Assembly: GCF_024362525.1 (NCBI RefSeq)
Contig: NZ_CP101458.1
Span: 1,426,001-1,490,000, forward strand
From: Natrononativus amylolyticus
GTDB lineage: Archaea > Halobacteriota > Halobacteria > Halobacteriales > Natrialbaceae
DNA: 64,000 nucleotides
Direction of reading: 5' to 3'
The notes under the pieces were generated by a model. The model was not told where the DNA came from, searched no databases, and was given only the letters and a program-made list of their open reading frames with translations. The first letter of the stretch is position 1. Every line of letters starts with the position of its first letter. Of the stretch, positions 42,394-51,034 are shown piece by piece. The position numbers and the translations under genes are program-made.

Positions 42394-42750
42394 TCAGGCG
42401 TACTGCGAGACGACGTTGAGGATCTCGTCCAGTTCCTCACCCGAGAGGGTGTAGCGCTGCTGGGCGTACACCGACCGGAGTTCGTCTCTGTCCTGGGGGA
42501 GGAGGTTCGTGATCTTGTAGGCGGTCGGCTCGTCGACTTTCTCGAGTTCCTGCAAGTCGTCGACGAGCGCCTGTGCGTCCTCGGGGTCGAGGACGGTAAA
42601 CCGGTTGACGTGCTCGATCGCACGCGCGAGCTCGTAGCGCAGCTCTCGCTCCTCGTCGAGCGCGCGCTCGGCCTCGATGTCGGCGAGCAGTTCCTTCGTC
42701 TCCGAGACCGTCAGGAACTCCTCGTCGACGATCTCTTTGAAGATCGTCAT
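42394..42750 (-). CDS. rpoF: RNA polymerase subunit Rpo4 (RpoF)
   Basis: The 118-residue protein matches archaeal Rpb4: EFLTVSETKELLADIEAERA, a helical middle, and a C-terminal HRDC-like part with ITNLLPQDRDELRSVYAQQR. With Rpo7 it forms the polymerase stalk. The ATG at 42750 is one base after the L21e stop, so the two genes are co-transcribed and probably coupled. The length is normal. Confidence 0.93.
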   Translation of the reverse strand: MTIFKEIVDEEFLTVSETKELLADIEAERALDEERELRYELARAIEHVNRFTVLDPEDAQALVDDLQELEKVDEPTAYKITNLLPQDRDELRSVYAQQRYTLSGEELDEILNVVSQYA

Positions 42751-42751
42751 C

Positions 42752-43063
42752 CTACCGGTCCAGGTTCGATTTCTCGTTCTGGCCGCGCAGGTGGGCCGCG
42801 GTCACGATCAGCGTCTTCTCCTTGCCGCGGTCGCTGATGGCGACCTTGAACGCGTCGCCCTGTTTCCCGACGACTTCGCCGGTCTGACCGTCGAATCGCG
42901 GGTGGTAGCGTCCCTTGGGGACGCTCGGGTCGATCTTGAGGTGGACTTTCTGTCCGACGTCGTACTCCTGAATCGCGCGCTGCGGCGGGGAGGTCCCGCG
43001 CTCTCGAGGTTTGTTCGCGAGCTTTTTGCGGGTTCCCTGACGAGGTCCGTTCGAGTTCGGCAT
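42752..43063 (-). CDS. rpl21e: Ribosomal protein L21e
   Basis: The 103-residue protein contains [20 protein letters not shown], the L21e N-terminal basic segment, and an SH3-like core, [20 protein letters not shown] with [16 protein letters not shown]. First gene of the L21e-rpo4-DUF655-rsmA-mscS-hemK2 run. A TATA box (minus-strand TTTTATAACC, 43091-43100) puts transcription start within a few bases of the ATG at 43063. Confidence 0.93.
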   Translation of the reverse strand: MPNSNGPRQGTRKKLANKPRERGTSPPQRAIQEYDVGQKVHLKIDPSVPKGRYHPRFDGQTGEVVGKQGDAFKVAISDRGKEKTLIVTAAHLRGQNEKSNLDR

Positions 43064-43090
43064 AGTCGTACGACGCAGTTGTTCGGTGAC

Positions 43091-43100
43091 GGTTATAAAA
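43091..43100 (-). promoter_or_regulatory. TATA box for the L21e operon
   Basis: Minus-strand TTTTATAACC is centred about 32 bases before the start codon. The rest of the 288-bp gap to the next gene is AT-richer than average and shows no other gene. Confidence 0.6.
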
Positions 43101-43351
43101 CGCACGTCTTGTCTCTCCGCCTGCTGACTGCGACACAGTCGCAATCGGTTCGGCGTGTTCGTCTGCGTCGAACCAGCGGGGTGAGTACGGTGCTACTCGA
43201 ATGGATGTGGGTTATTCGCCATCGTCTCTGGACGTGTCCCTGATGAAATAATCGATTGAAGGGCTCGCTGATCTGGACAGTTCACGAGTAGAATCAGCAT
43301 CGTGCGCGGGGAAGTCAGTCGGGATGACTGGCTATAGATCGAGTGGGTAGA

Positions 43352-43831
43352 TCAATCCTGATTGACTTCGATCATTTCGTCAGAGCACTGTTCAGGCTGG
43401 GTGCCGACAAGGTGTTCATGGAATCCGTTCGGGTCGAGTCGAATCCGCACAGACAAACAGTCCGGATACTCGTGCTGGGCGGGATCTGTCGTGAGCCAGT
43501 CGGAGTCACCTTCGACGCGAGAAGAAACGCTCCACTGCCCCTTCTCATCCGGCCACGTCCGTTCGGGAACGATCCCTCCCATCTCTCTTTCCGATTCATC
43601 GTACGCTTCGATCTCGAACGTGTCGTCGAGGACGGTCTCTTCTTCCCACTCTACCTGCATGTCGACCGTCAGTGGGTTGTCGTAACGACTCCCAATATCG
43701 ACAATCCCGAGGAACGTCTCGTCATCCGAGTCACTTCCACCAGTGAGACGACTGGTACAACCAGCTAATCCCACGGGCATTGCCGCCAAAACCGTGCGAC
43801 GCGGCACGCTTGAGCTATTATTATCATCCAT
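43352..43831 (-). CDS. Tat lipoprotein of an AT-rich island
   Basis: The 159-residue protein begins MDDNNSSSVPRRTVLAAMPV and continues GLAGCTSR, a twin-arginine signal with lipobox. A cysteine is the lipid site. The mature domain is beta-rich (DIGSRYDNPLTVDMQVEWEE) and matches the style of many haloarchaeal lipoproteins with immunoglobulin-like folds, but I do not recognise a family. The base composition is clearly lower in GC and codon choice is more relaxed than neighbours, suggesting transfer. It lies 22 bp downstream of a truncated gene on the same strand. Confidence 0.72.
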   Translation of the reverse strand: MDDNNSSSVPRRTVLAAMPVGLAGCTSRLTGGSDSDDETFLGIVDIGSRYDNPLTVDMQVEWEEETVLDDTFEIEAYDESEREMGGIVPERTWPDEKGQWSVSSRVEGDSDWLTTDPAQHEYPDCLSVRIRLDPNGFHEHLVGTQPEQCSDEMIEVNQD

Positions 43832-43853
43832 GTGATCAAAAGTTGGTGATCTG

Positions 43854-44505
43854 CTACTTTATAACTCCTCCGCTTACCCTTGGGTTGAGGGAGATGTAGA
43901 AGGGACCGTCTCGATCCTCAATCTCTTCGGCCGATCTCCAGGGGTGCTCCTCGGCCGTGACTTTCAGGAAGTTTTCCGATCGGTTGAGATAGTCCATATA
44001 TTCATCAGTACCGGGCTGCGGTTTGTCATCCGTCTCTGGGCAAGGCTCTCCTGGTTCACACCCACCCCCACCGTTGGGGTCGGCATCGACTTGATTCCAG
44101 AAGGAAATCTCGGGGAAGCCCCCGCCCATATCTTGACCGGTCTTCTGTGTTGCGTGGATATGAGCTGTTGTTTCACCTTCGAAAGATTCCATCGTGAAGC
44201 GGCAGAAGTTCGATGCTTCGCATGGTAAATCGCTTGTGTACGTCCACCCAAACGTCTGGGTGTTGCCATCATCACTCTGCTCGCTTCCTGCCATTGAAGC
44301 TAATGCAACCGCAGCCGAGAATCCGAAGCTCAATTTTGACGACGCGAGCCCTAGTGCGAGGCTTACTGCCGTGAAGGCTAAGTCTTCGAACGGATGGTCA
44401 TCATCGTCTGGCTCGTATGGCCAGACTCCCAACCTCCCTGGCTGATTGACGGCGATTATGTTCGCCGAGCCGGAATCTTGATTCTGGAGTTCGATATTTT
44501 GCCCC
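43854..44505 (-). pseudogene. Truncated haloarchaeal secreted/surface protein gene (5' end missing)
   Basis: Reading the minus strand, an open frame continues upstream of the TTG at 44432 to a TAA just beyond 44515, without any ATG or GTG start. The last 192 residues contain one hydrophobic segment (SLALGLASSKLSFGFSAAVA), cysteine-bearing loops (CEASNFCRFTMESF, GCEPGEPCPETD) and a FYISLNPRVSGG end. Coding-like upstream sequence (NIELQNQDSGSANIIAVNQP) suggests a missing N-terminus with a signal peptide. A TTG start at 44432 cannot be excluded. Composition is AT-rich like the next gene. I do not recognise the family. Confidence 0.55.
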
Positions 44506-44578
44506 GCTATGTTCGGATATTACCTACGTCACAGACGGGAAGGCAAACGTAACCTACCTCCACGTTGTCGCCCCGAGT

Positions 44579-45748
44579 ATGGACGACCACGACAGCGAGT
44601 ACCGGATCGAGACCCGGTCGATTCACGCCGGCCAGGAACCAGACGAGGAAACGGGCGCGCTGATGACCCCCATCCACGCCAACTCGACGTACGAACAGGA
44701 CGCCCCCGGCGACCACCGGGGCTACGAGTACTCGAGGACCGGCAACCCCACCCGAACCGACCTCGAGGCGAACCTCGCCTCCCTCGAGAACGCCGAGTAC
44801 GGCCGCTGTTTCTCGAGCGGTATGGGCTCGATCAACACCGTCTGTAACCTCCTCGAGTCCGGTGATCACGTCGTCACGGGCAACGATGTCTACGGCGGCA
44901 CCCACCGCATCTTCACCCAGGTGTACGAACAGTACGACGTCGAGTTCACGTTCGTCGATATGACCGACCTCGAGGCGATCGAGGCGGCCTTTCGAGATAA
45001 TACGAAACTGCTCTGGCTCGAGACGCCCACGAACCCACTGATGTCGATCGTCGACATCGAGGGGGCGGCCGAGATCGCCCACGCGCACGACGCGATCTGT
45101 GCCATCGACAATACGTTCGCGACGCCGTACCTCCAGCGGCCGCTCGACCTCGGCGCGGACGTCGTGAGCCACTCGCTGACGAAGTACCTCGGTGGCCACT
45201 CCGACGTCGTCGGCGGCGCCCTGCTGACCAACGACGAGGAACTGGACGAGCGCTTCGGCTTCTACCAGAACTCGGTGGGTGCGACGCCCGGCCCCTTCGA
45301 CTGCTTCCTCGTCCTCCGGGGCACGAAGACCCTCCCCGTCCGGATGGACCGCCACTGCGAGAACGCCCGCGCGATCGCGACCTGGCTCGACGATCACCGC
45401 GACGTCGAGCGGGTGTACTACCCCGGCCTCGAGTCACATTCGGGCCACGAAATCGCCGCCGAGCAGATGGACGACTTCGGCGGGATGTTGAGCTTCGAAC
45501 TCGACGGTACGCTCGAGCAGGCGTCCACCGTGGTCGAAGAGACTGACGTGTTCACGCTCGCGGAGAGTCTCGGCGGCGTCGAGAGCCTGATCGAACAGCC
45601 GGCGCCGATGACCCACGCCGCGATCCCCCGCGAGGAGCGCATCGAGGCGGGACTCACCGACAGCCTCATCCGGGTCAGCGTCGGCATCGAGCACCGGGAC
45701 GATCTGATCGGCGACCTCGAGCGAGCGATCGACGCGGCACTCGCGTGA
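44579..45748 (+). CDS. Cystathionine gamma-synthase/lyase (PLP-dependent)
   Basis: The 389-residue enzyme is of the Cys/Met metabolism PLP family. SIHAGQEPDEETGALMTPIH opens it, YEYSRTGNPTRTDLE supplies the phosphate-binding Tyr-Arg, and Lys202 in SHSLTKYLGGHSD forms the Schiff base. SLGGVESLIEQPAPMTHAAI is the C-terminal signature. It could join O-acylhomoserine with cysteine or cleave cystathionine; the two cannot be told apart here. A single gene on the right edge of the AT-rich island. Composition returns to normal. Confidence 0.88.
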   Translation: MDDHDSEYRIETRSIHAGQEPDEETGALMTPIHANSTYEQDAPGDHRGYEYSRTGNPTRTDLEANLASLENAEYGRCFSSGMGSINTVCNLLESGDHVVTGNDVYGGTHRIFTQVYEQYDVEFTFVDMTDLEAIEAAFRDNTKLLWLETPTNPLMSIVDIEGAAEIAHAHDAICAIDNTFATPYLQRPLDLGADVVSHSLTKYLGGHSDVVGGALLTNDEELDERFGFYQNSVGATPGPFDCFLVLRGTKTLPVRMDRHCENARAIATWLDDHRDVERVYYPGLESHSGHEIAAEQMDDFGGMLSFELDGTLEQASTVVEETDVFTLAESLGGVESLIEQPAPMTHAAIPREERIEAGLTDSLIRVSVGIEHRDDLIGDLERAIDAALA

Positions 45749-45759
45749 GTCGGCCGGCA

Positions 45760-46122
45760 CTACGAGAGTGACGTCCCGTCCTCGTCTTCTTCGGCCACCT
45801 CGAGGTACTTCTCCACGAGTTCGAAGTACGTCGACGCCGAGACGTCTCCCTGCCGCTCGTCGTACTCGAGGAGTTTCGCGTCGTGGAGCATCGGGAGATC
45901 GTTGTGGTGCAACCGGATCGAAACGCGTTCGATCCGTTCTTCGGGGACGTTGTCGGGCGGATCGTTCGTTTCGCGGGCGACGATCGCGACAGCCAGTTCG
46001 CGAACGTCGACGTGGTCCCGGTCACGAAGCTCGTAGAGCACGTACCGGCGTCGCCTCTGCGCGAGCAGGCCGAACAGCTCGTCGAGTGAGAGTGGACCCG
46101 AATCGCTGTCAGTGTGAATCAT
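45760..46122 (-). CDS. DUF7344-type winged-helix regulator (120 aa)
   Basis: The protein contains a helix-turn-helix with the haloarchaeal pattern SLDELFGLLAQRRRRYVLYE LRD, then VDVRELAVAIVARE and IRLHHNDLPMLHDAKLLEYD. This is the family of small regulators seen beside many surface and membrane genes. An inverted repeat encloses its TATA region, consistent with autoregulation. The ATG at 46122 is chosen; upstream in-frame sequence is low-quality. It converges on the cystathionine gene with 11 bp between. Target unknown. Confidence 0.75.
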   Translation of the reverse strand: MIHTDSDSGPLSLDELFGLLAQRRRRYVLYELRDRDHVDVRELAVAIVARETNDPPDNVPEERIERVSIRLHHNDLPMLHDAKLLEYDERQGDVSASTYFELVEKYLEVAEEDEDGTSLS

Positions 46123-46178
46123 CGGTAGTGTTCTCGTCCCGGTCGACAGGACTCGTCGTTTTCGAGCGAGTGTTGTAC

Positions 46179-46201
46179 CCGTCAACGATAAACCTTGACG
46201 G
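46179..46201 (-). promoter_or_regulatory. Inverted repeat around the TATA box of the DUF7344 gene
   Basis: CCGTCAA and TTGACGG are perfect reverse complements separated by CGATAAACC, which on the minus strand gives the TATA-like GGTTTATCG. A protein bound here would block TBP. Confidence 0.45.
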
Positions 46202-46304
46202 TAGGTTCCGCAATGGTGGGAGTCAGCACTGCCGCTGGGGTGTGCGATGACAGTAGATTCCGCGGTGGCGGTCGGGTCGGCGGTGACGGTGGACGCCGCC
46301 GATA

Positions 46305-46610
46305 TCACTGTGTCGGCTCGATGAGCAGTGATCCGTCTCGTTCGATCGAGACGCGGCAGTCCGCGACGGTGATTTCGATCGGTCCGTCGATTTCGATCGA
46401 TTCGTCGCACCGCGCCGCGTACAGCGCTTCGATGAGTTCCGGATCCGTTTGTGAATACAGCGGCGTCATCTCCAGGGGATCGATCCCCGAGATTCGCGCT
46501 ACTGCCGAAATGATATCGACACTCACCGATTCGGTCATCGGAGGGTGCAGGACGTACGATCCCGTCCCCGGATCGTACTCGAGGCTTGGGTTAGCTGTAT
46601 CGGGAGTCAT
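46305..46610 (-). CDS. HalOD1 output-domain protein (101 aa)
   Basis: The protein has the Halobacterial output domain 1 pattern: TESVSVDIISAVARISGIDP, LEMTPLYSQTDPELIEALY and SIEIDGPIEITVADCRVSIE with a closing RDGSLLIEP. Stand-alone HalOD1 proteins are abundant in haloarchaea and are thought to be signalling outputs. The ATG at 46610 is favoured over the longer frame from 46643. A TATA-like box (minus-strand GCTATAAAC) lies near 46706-46714. Function unknown. Confidence 0.78.
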   Translation of the reverse strand: MTPDTANPSLEYDPGTGSYVLHPPMTESVSVDIISAVARISGIDPLEMTPLYSQTDPELIEALYAARCDESIEIDGPIEITVADCRVSIERDGSLLIEPTQ

Positions 46611-46833
46611 CGTTTGAAGCCGTACCCCGGATCGAGCGGCCACAATTTCTCACTCTCCGTCGTTCTGTGTCCGACAGCCGCCGTCCGAGTACACCACGTG
46701 GTTCCCTTCGTTCGTGTTTATAGCTACCTCTGACATCGATGGTGTCCCCCGAAACACTCCCAATGGAGACAGAAGTTTGACGTCCGGGGTCTATCTCACT
46801 TCTGAGATCGAACCCATCAGTGAAACTCGCGGC

Positions 46834-47637
46834 TCAGTCGCTCGTTCCGGCGACGGGCCGGGACTCCGCGAGGTGTCGTTCGTACAGGGAACTCGCCCAG
46901 TCGATCGCGTTCGGATCGTCCGTCTCCACGAAGACGCGTGCGATGCCGTTCTCGTCGTGTGCCGCCATCCCGATTCTGTCGTCGAAGAGAAACAGTTCGA
47001 ACGGCACGTCCGGGTGGACGTGGACGTGAAACCGACCGGTCTCGAACGCCTCGAGCGCCTCGCGTTCGTACTCCTCGAGAACGATGTCGATGATCTCCTC
47101 GTCGAACACGGCTTCGATCTCCATGCCGTCGAGCATCTCGCGATGGGCGACGTCGACGTAGAACGGAGAGATAACGGTCGAGAGGATACCCAGCGTGTCC
47201 GAGCTTTGGATCAGTTCGATGATTCGCCGAACGGAGAAGTGTGGCTGACGGGGCTGGGGCAGGATCACGTCGGCCTCGCTGAAGTGCTGGACCGGAACGT
47301 CGTCGACGTCGACCAGGTTTAAAAACGGCTCGAGTGAGAGCGCGGAGCCGACGCGGTTCCTGTACGCCTGCGTCTCGTCGGCGACGAACTCCCCGACACC
47401 GGTGAGTTCGTACTTCCCGTTCGACTGCTGGAGCAGGTTGAGTTCCAGCAGGGTGTTCGTCGCCCGGTGAACCGTCGACCGCGAGATGTCGAGCGAGTCC
47501 TCCAGGTCGCCGGCGTCGGCCGGCGCCGACCGAAGCTCCGCGAGGAGCGCAGCCCTCCGTACCGACTCCATGAGAACCTCGTGAGTGGAGGCGTTCGGGC
47601 CGACAGCCATTTCGGGTTCCGATTCGTGGTCAGGCAT
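46834..47637 (-). CDS. FilR1-type winged-helix transcriptional regulator
   Basis: The 267-residue protein has an N-terminal winged helix (RRAALLAELRSAPADAGDLE, LDISRSTVHRATNTLLELNL) and a C-terminal FilR1-like (methanogenesis-regulatory) domain with SADVILPQP-type and HVHPDVPFELFLFDD segments. FilR1 regulators sense small molecules, and many haloarchaeal copies act locally. It lies 29 bp downstream of the terpene-synthase-like gene on the same strand, so they are probably co-transcribed. The ligand is unknown. Confidence 0.78.
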   Translation of the reverse strand: MPDHESEPEMAVGPNASTHEVLMESVRRAALLAELRSAPADAGDLEDSLDISRSTVHRATNTLLELNLLQQSNGKYELTGVGEFVADETQAYRNRVGSALSLEPFLNLVDVDDVPVQHFSEADVILPQPRQPHFSVRRIIELIQSSDTLGILSTVISPFYVDVAHREMLDGMEIEAVFDEEIIDIVLEEYEREALEAFETGRFHVHVHPDVPFELFLFDDRIGMAAHDENGIARVFVETDDPNAIDWASSLYERHLAESRPVAGTSD

Positions 47638-47666
47638 GATTTCTGTCGTGTGCTATACCGGAACGA

Positions 47667-48656
47667 CTACTTCAGCCCCTCGCTGGCGAGGTGATACTCG
47701 AAGACGGTTTCAAATCCGTTCAGATACGCGGGGACGTCGACCGTCTCTATCTCGGGGGCGAGTCGCTTCGCAACCCTGTACTCGTGGTGCCACTGCCTGA
47801 AGAACCGCGACACGACGTCGTGTTCTTCGATCGCCTGTGAGACGACGGCGACGTGCTCCTCGGACGGGTCTCGCTGAATCGCTCGAAGGTCGTCGATCGA
47901 CACCAGATCGCGCTCCAGCGCCGAGATGACGACAGCGGAACTGCAGTCCCCCTCCGTGAGTTCCCGCCGCCAGGTCGTGATCCAGTTACCGATGCGAGCC
48001 AACCGCTGGGCGTGGGTTACCAGCCGTCGCAGGGTCGAGAGATCGCTCCTGTCGAACGCCGGCGCGAAGAGGAGGTCGATATCGGCGTAGACGAACACCA
48101 TCATGTTGTTGACGTCGTAGCGACAGAGTTCGTATTCGGAGACGAGGTCGAGGTGCTGGTTCGCGAGCGCGGAGTACTCGATCGCGGTGACGACCTGTTT
48201 CAGGTCGAACGACAGTATCTCGTCGAACTCCGAGAGACGTGGACTCCCCCCGATCGTTTCGGAAAACGCCGCCCAGGTCTCTTGGAGGAACGCGAGCAAC
48301 TCCGGTCGGACGCCGTCGCGATCCAGGTTCGCCGTCTGGTGGTCGAACGGGATTTTCGCCGCCTCCTCGAGCGTCTCGCGGTCGCCGTCCCGTTCGGCGA
48401 CGTCGTCGACGACCGCGACGAAGATGGAGGCGAACAGTTTGGCATCATGAGTCTGTCGAACGTGGAGCGGTTCGACGCAAGAGAGCCTGAACTCGGGAAA
48501 CAATCGAGAGAGCCACCGCCAGAGGTACCTGTCTCGGCCGTCGACGATTCGGTCGTAGTCGTCGACCAGTGAGACGACCGAATCGGGGAGTTCTCGTTCA
48601 CGAACAGCTAGGGATGGGTCCTCGTCGACGTCGGACCACCGACCCTCGTAACTCAT
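47667..48656 (-). CDS. Class I terpene-synthase-like protein
   Basis: The 329-residue, mostly helical protein shows the class I terpene cyclase motif set at the right spacing. An aspartate-rich DDVAERD lies at residues 84-90, Arg179 is followed by Asp181 (CRYD), and an NSE-type triad N-x3-T-x3-E lies at 224-232 (NWITTWRRE) followed by LTEGD. Bacterial terpene synthases have nearly the same length and place the phosphate-sensing Arg about 46 residues before the NSE Asn; here it is 45. In them the motifs bind three magnesium ions and the diphosphate of farnesyl or geranyl substrates. A TATA-like CTAAATTTG lies about 33 bases before the ATG at 48656. Fold and motifs are inferred by eye; the product is unknown. 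A divergent squalene/phytoene-like enzyme is the alternative. Confidence 0.62.
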   Translation of the reverse strand: MSYEGRWSDVDEDPSLAVRERELPDSVVSLVDDYDRIVDGRDRYLWRWLSRLFPEFRLSCVEPLHVRQTHDAKLFASIFVAVVDDVAERDGDRETLEEAAKIPFDHQTANLDRDGVRPELLAFLQETWAAFSETIGGSPRLSEFDEILSFDLKQVVTAIEYSALANQHLDLVSEYELCRYDVNNMMVFVYADIDLLFAPAFDRSDLSTLRRLVTHAQRLARIGNWITTWRRELTEGDCSSAVVISALERDLVSIDDLRAIQRDPSEEHVAVVSQAIEEHDVVSRFFRQWHHEYRVAKRLAPEIETVDVPAYLNGFETVFEYHLASEGLK

Positions 48657-48897
48657 CGAATAGCCCACGATTGGCGAGACGCAAATTTAGGTGTATCGCC
48701 GCGTCGACCCGCAGCACCCGTATCAGGTTCCGGCCCCCTCTCGAGACGGGTGTCAAGAAACTCGCACATCTGCTTCTCCAAGACTCGCAATCCCGTGTTC
48801 CGAGACGAAACGCCCGTCGCGCAGTGCTATCCGACACGGACGAAGAATCGACGGATTCTCGCGGTACGGACGGGCAAACCGCCCGTTCGGCGGAAAA

Positions 48898-49164
48898 CTA
48901 GATTCGACCGACGTTCTCGACGCCGACGCTTTCGACGCCCTCTACCTCCGAGAACGTCTCCTCGACGCCCTCGGTTCCGCCGGAGCCGTCGGGGACGATC
49001 ACGGTCGGGTAGAGCGCGACGAGACCGAACGCGACGTTCTCGCGCTCGACGCCGTTGATCTTCGCACCCTCGGGGAGCGCGCTCTCGAGACGCTCCTGGA
49101 GTTCATCCAGGTCGACGTCCGGACTCTGCGGCATGACCTTGATTTTGGCAGCTACTTTTCCCAT
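48898..49164 (-). CDS. ef1B: Translation elongation factor aEF-1beta
   Basis: The 88-residue protein matches archaeal aEF-1beta: [39 protein letters not shown] and a C-terminal [15 protein letters not shown]. It promotes nucleotide exchange on aEF-1A. The ATG at 49164 is two bases downstream of the zinc-protein stop on the same strand, so both are expressed together, a conserved arrangement in haloarchaea. The 241 bp to the left contain only the promoter region of the terpene-synthase-like gene. Confidence 0.92.
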   Translation of the reverse strand: MGKVAAKIKVMPQSPDVDLDELQERLESALPEGAKINGVERENVAFGLVALYPTVIVPDGSGGTEGVEETFSEVEGVESVGVENVGRI

Positions 49165-49166
49165 GG

Positions 49167-49346
49167 TTATGGACCGGTGAACCCACAGTCGGGACACTCA
49201 TAGAGGTTGCTCTGCTTGCGACACTTCGCACAGCGGTAGATCTGTTTCCCGCAGTCGGGACACTTGAACGCGGCCGCGTTCGTCCCCGCGATGTTGATCC
49301 CGCAGGAGATGCAGGAACGCGAGCCGTGGTCGTCCGTCGTACTCAT
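49167..49346 (-). CDS. HVO_2753-family zinc-finger protein (59 aa)
   Basis: The small protein has four CxxC pairs: CISCGI, CPDCGK, CAKCRKQ and CPDCGF, making two zinc sites. It is of the same size and order as the Haloferax HVO_2753 protein, which is always next to aEF-1beta and was linked to swarming and biofilm formation. The start is the ATG at 49346 ([16 protein letters not shown]). Confidence 0.87.
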   Translation of the reverse strand: MSTTDDHGSRSCISCGINIAGTNAAAFKCPDCGKQIYRCAKCRKQSNLYECPDCGFTGP

Positions 49347-49436
49347 ACACCCACGTTCCGTCCGGGCGCTTTTAACCGTTGTCTTTCCAGGGTCGACAGT
49401 GCACCCGTCTCGCACACCCCACGTCGTCGAGTGTAC

Positions 49437-49688
49437 TCAGGGACCGCCGTCGTCGAGGTCGATCCCCTGTTCGTCGGCGAGTTCGTCCGCCCGCTCGGTG
49501 ATTCGATCCAGCGCCCGGTGCTGCCCCGGCTGGCCGTACACTTCGTCGAGGATCGGCTCGCCCGACCCGGAGACGCGGTCGTCGTTCCCGGTCGGTTTCG
49601 AGGAGTCGCGATCGGTCCGATCGCTCGAGTCGGTGTCTCCCTCGGCTCCTACCAGTCGGCGAACGATCCGCCCCAAGCGTTCGATCAC
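49437..49688 (-). CDS. Small acidic/basic hypothetical protein (83 aa)
   Basis: A GTG at 49688 starts a protein with a basic amphipathic helix (IERLGRIVRRLVG), a hydrophilic disordered middle (DTDSSDRTDRDSSKPTGNDD) and a C-terminal helix, RALDRITERADELADEQG. No known motif. Between it and the permease gene lie 54 bp. Codon use is like the neighbours, but the lack of an ATG makes the gene less secure. Confidence 0.5.
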   Translation of the reverse strand: MIERLGRIVRRLVGAEGDTDSSDRTDRDSSKPTGNDDRVSGSGEPILDEVYGQPGQHRALDRITERADELADEQGIDLDDGGP

Positions 49689-49742
49689 GGGTTGCTCACC
49701 CGAAGTTACGTCGGATCGAGTATAGTTGTTGTCACCGCGGCG

Positions 49743-51011
49743 TCATCCGAACAGCAACGGCCCGATCAGGACCCCCATCAGGTGAACGCGACGGGCGCGC
49801 AGCCGAACCGGGACCATCCCGACCGCAGCGGCAACGGCGAAGACGACGATTCCGAGGGGACCCGTAAACAGGTACGAGAGGACGAGCAGGAGTCCGAGTA
49901 CGACCGCGGAGATCTTCCAGTAGGCGACCCTTCCGACGAGTGTGAGATACCGATCCCCGACGAGGATCACGAGGACGAAGCCGACGACGCCGGCGAGAAC
50001 CACGCTCGAGACGAGAACGGGTAGCTCGAGCGGCGCGTTCGCGCTCTCGAAGGCGACCATCACGCCCGTTCGCGGCTGACCGATGGCGACGAGCGCGAAC
50101 AGCGCGAAGATGGTGTTCGCCGTATCGACCCCGCTCGTCGCGACGATGTAGCTCCGGTTGTCGGGACCGACCGAGCCGGTCGGGATGAACAGCAGCACCG
50201 CCACGGCGGCGATCGCCGCCGAGATCCCGGGAATGTAGCCGACGACGGCGCCCGCGAGCGCACCGGCGACCGCCGTCGCGAGCAACAGCGGGCGCGACAT
50301 CCTGATCGTACCGCCCTCCTGGGGCGGCACGCCGCCGCCGCGGATCGCGTCGACGAGGACGGGAGCGCCGAACAGCCCCGCGAACAGCGGCGCGAGCATC
50401 CCGCCTGCCTCGAGCGGCGCGTCCGGCGAGAGATCGAGGGTGAGCGAGCCCAGCACGGCGGCGAGCCCGAACGAGAGCAGGCCGGCGAACCGGCGCTCCC
50501 AGGTGTACTCGGAGGCGACGAGGCCGAGCACGACCAGCGCAAGGACCACCGAGAGATTCGACCTGATCGTCGGGTACGCGGCCGTTACCGCCCACGTGAT
50601 CGGAATCGCGAGCGGAACTGCGGCGACCACCGCCAGGATACTCCCGACCGCCGAGAGGCGGATCGCCTCGTGACCGCGGCCCTCGAGAACCAGCTGGTGG
50701 CCGGGCAGGGCGGTGACTGCCATCTCCGCGTCTGGAACCCCGAGCGCCATCGCCGGAACGGCGTTCAGGAAGGTGTGAACGACGCCCGCAGAGAGCATGG
50801 CGACGCCGACGAACAGCGGCGGGCCGGGAACGGCGGGGGCGACCCCCGCCAGCAACAGCGCGAAATTGTTCGCGTGGAGGCCGGGAACCAACCCGCTCAG
50901 CGAACCCAGCGCCGCCCCGGCGGCGACCCAGGCCAGGAGGTGCAGGGAAAACGCGGGATCGGCGGCGAACTCGAGGGCGGAGACGACCATCGAGGGGTCT
51001 GGCCGCCCCAT
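49743..51011 (-). CDS. TctA-like (DUF112) membrane permease
   Basis: The 422-residue membrane protein has about 11 helices. It shows the archaeal DUF112 branch of the tripartite tricarboxylate transporter family: SLSGLVPGLHANNFALLLAG early, and VGYIPGISAAIAAVAVLLF in the second half as the paired loop. Bacterial TctA works with a binding protein and a small subunit, neither of which is next to this gene; archaeal members often stand alone. Substrate unknown. The start at 51011 is not certain; the ATG at 50990 (MVVSALEF) is an alternative. Confidence 0.78.
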   Translation of the reverse strand: MGRPDPSMVVSALEFAADPAFSLHLLAWVAAGAALGSLSGLVPGLHANNFALLLAGVAPAVPGPPLFVGVAMLSAGVVHTFLNAVPAMALGVPDAEMAVTALPGHQLVLEGRGHEAIRLSAVGSILAVVAAVPLAIPITWAVTAAYPTIRSNLSVVLALVVLGLVASEYTWERRFAGLLSFGLAAVLGSLTLDLSPDAPLEAGGMLAPLFAGLFGAPVLVDAIRGGGVPPQEGGTIRMSRPLLLATAVAGALAGAVVGYIPGISAAIAAVAVLLFIPTGSVGPDNRSYIVATSGVDTANTIFALFALVAIGQPRTGVMVAFESANAPLELPVLVSSVVLAGVVGFVLVILVGDRYLTLVGRVAYWKISAVVLGLLLVLSYLFTGPLGIVVFAVAAAVGMVPVRLRARRVHLMGVLIGPLLFG

Positions 51012-51034
51012 CCGACTTCAACGTTCGCTCGAGG

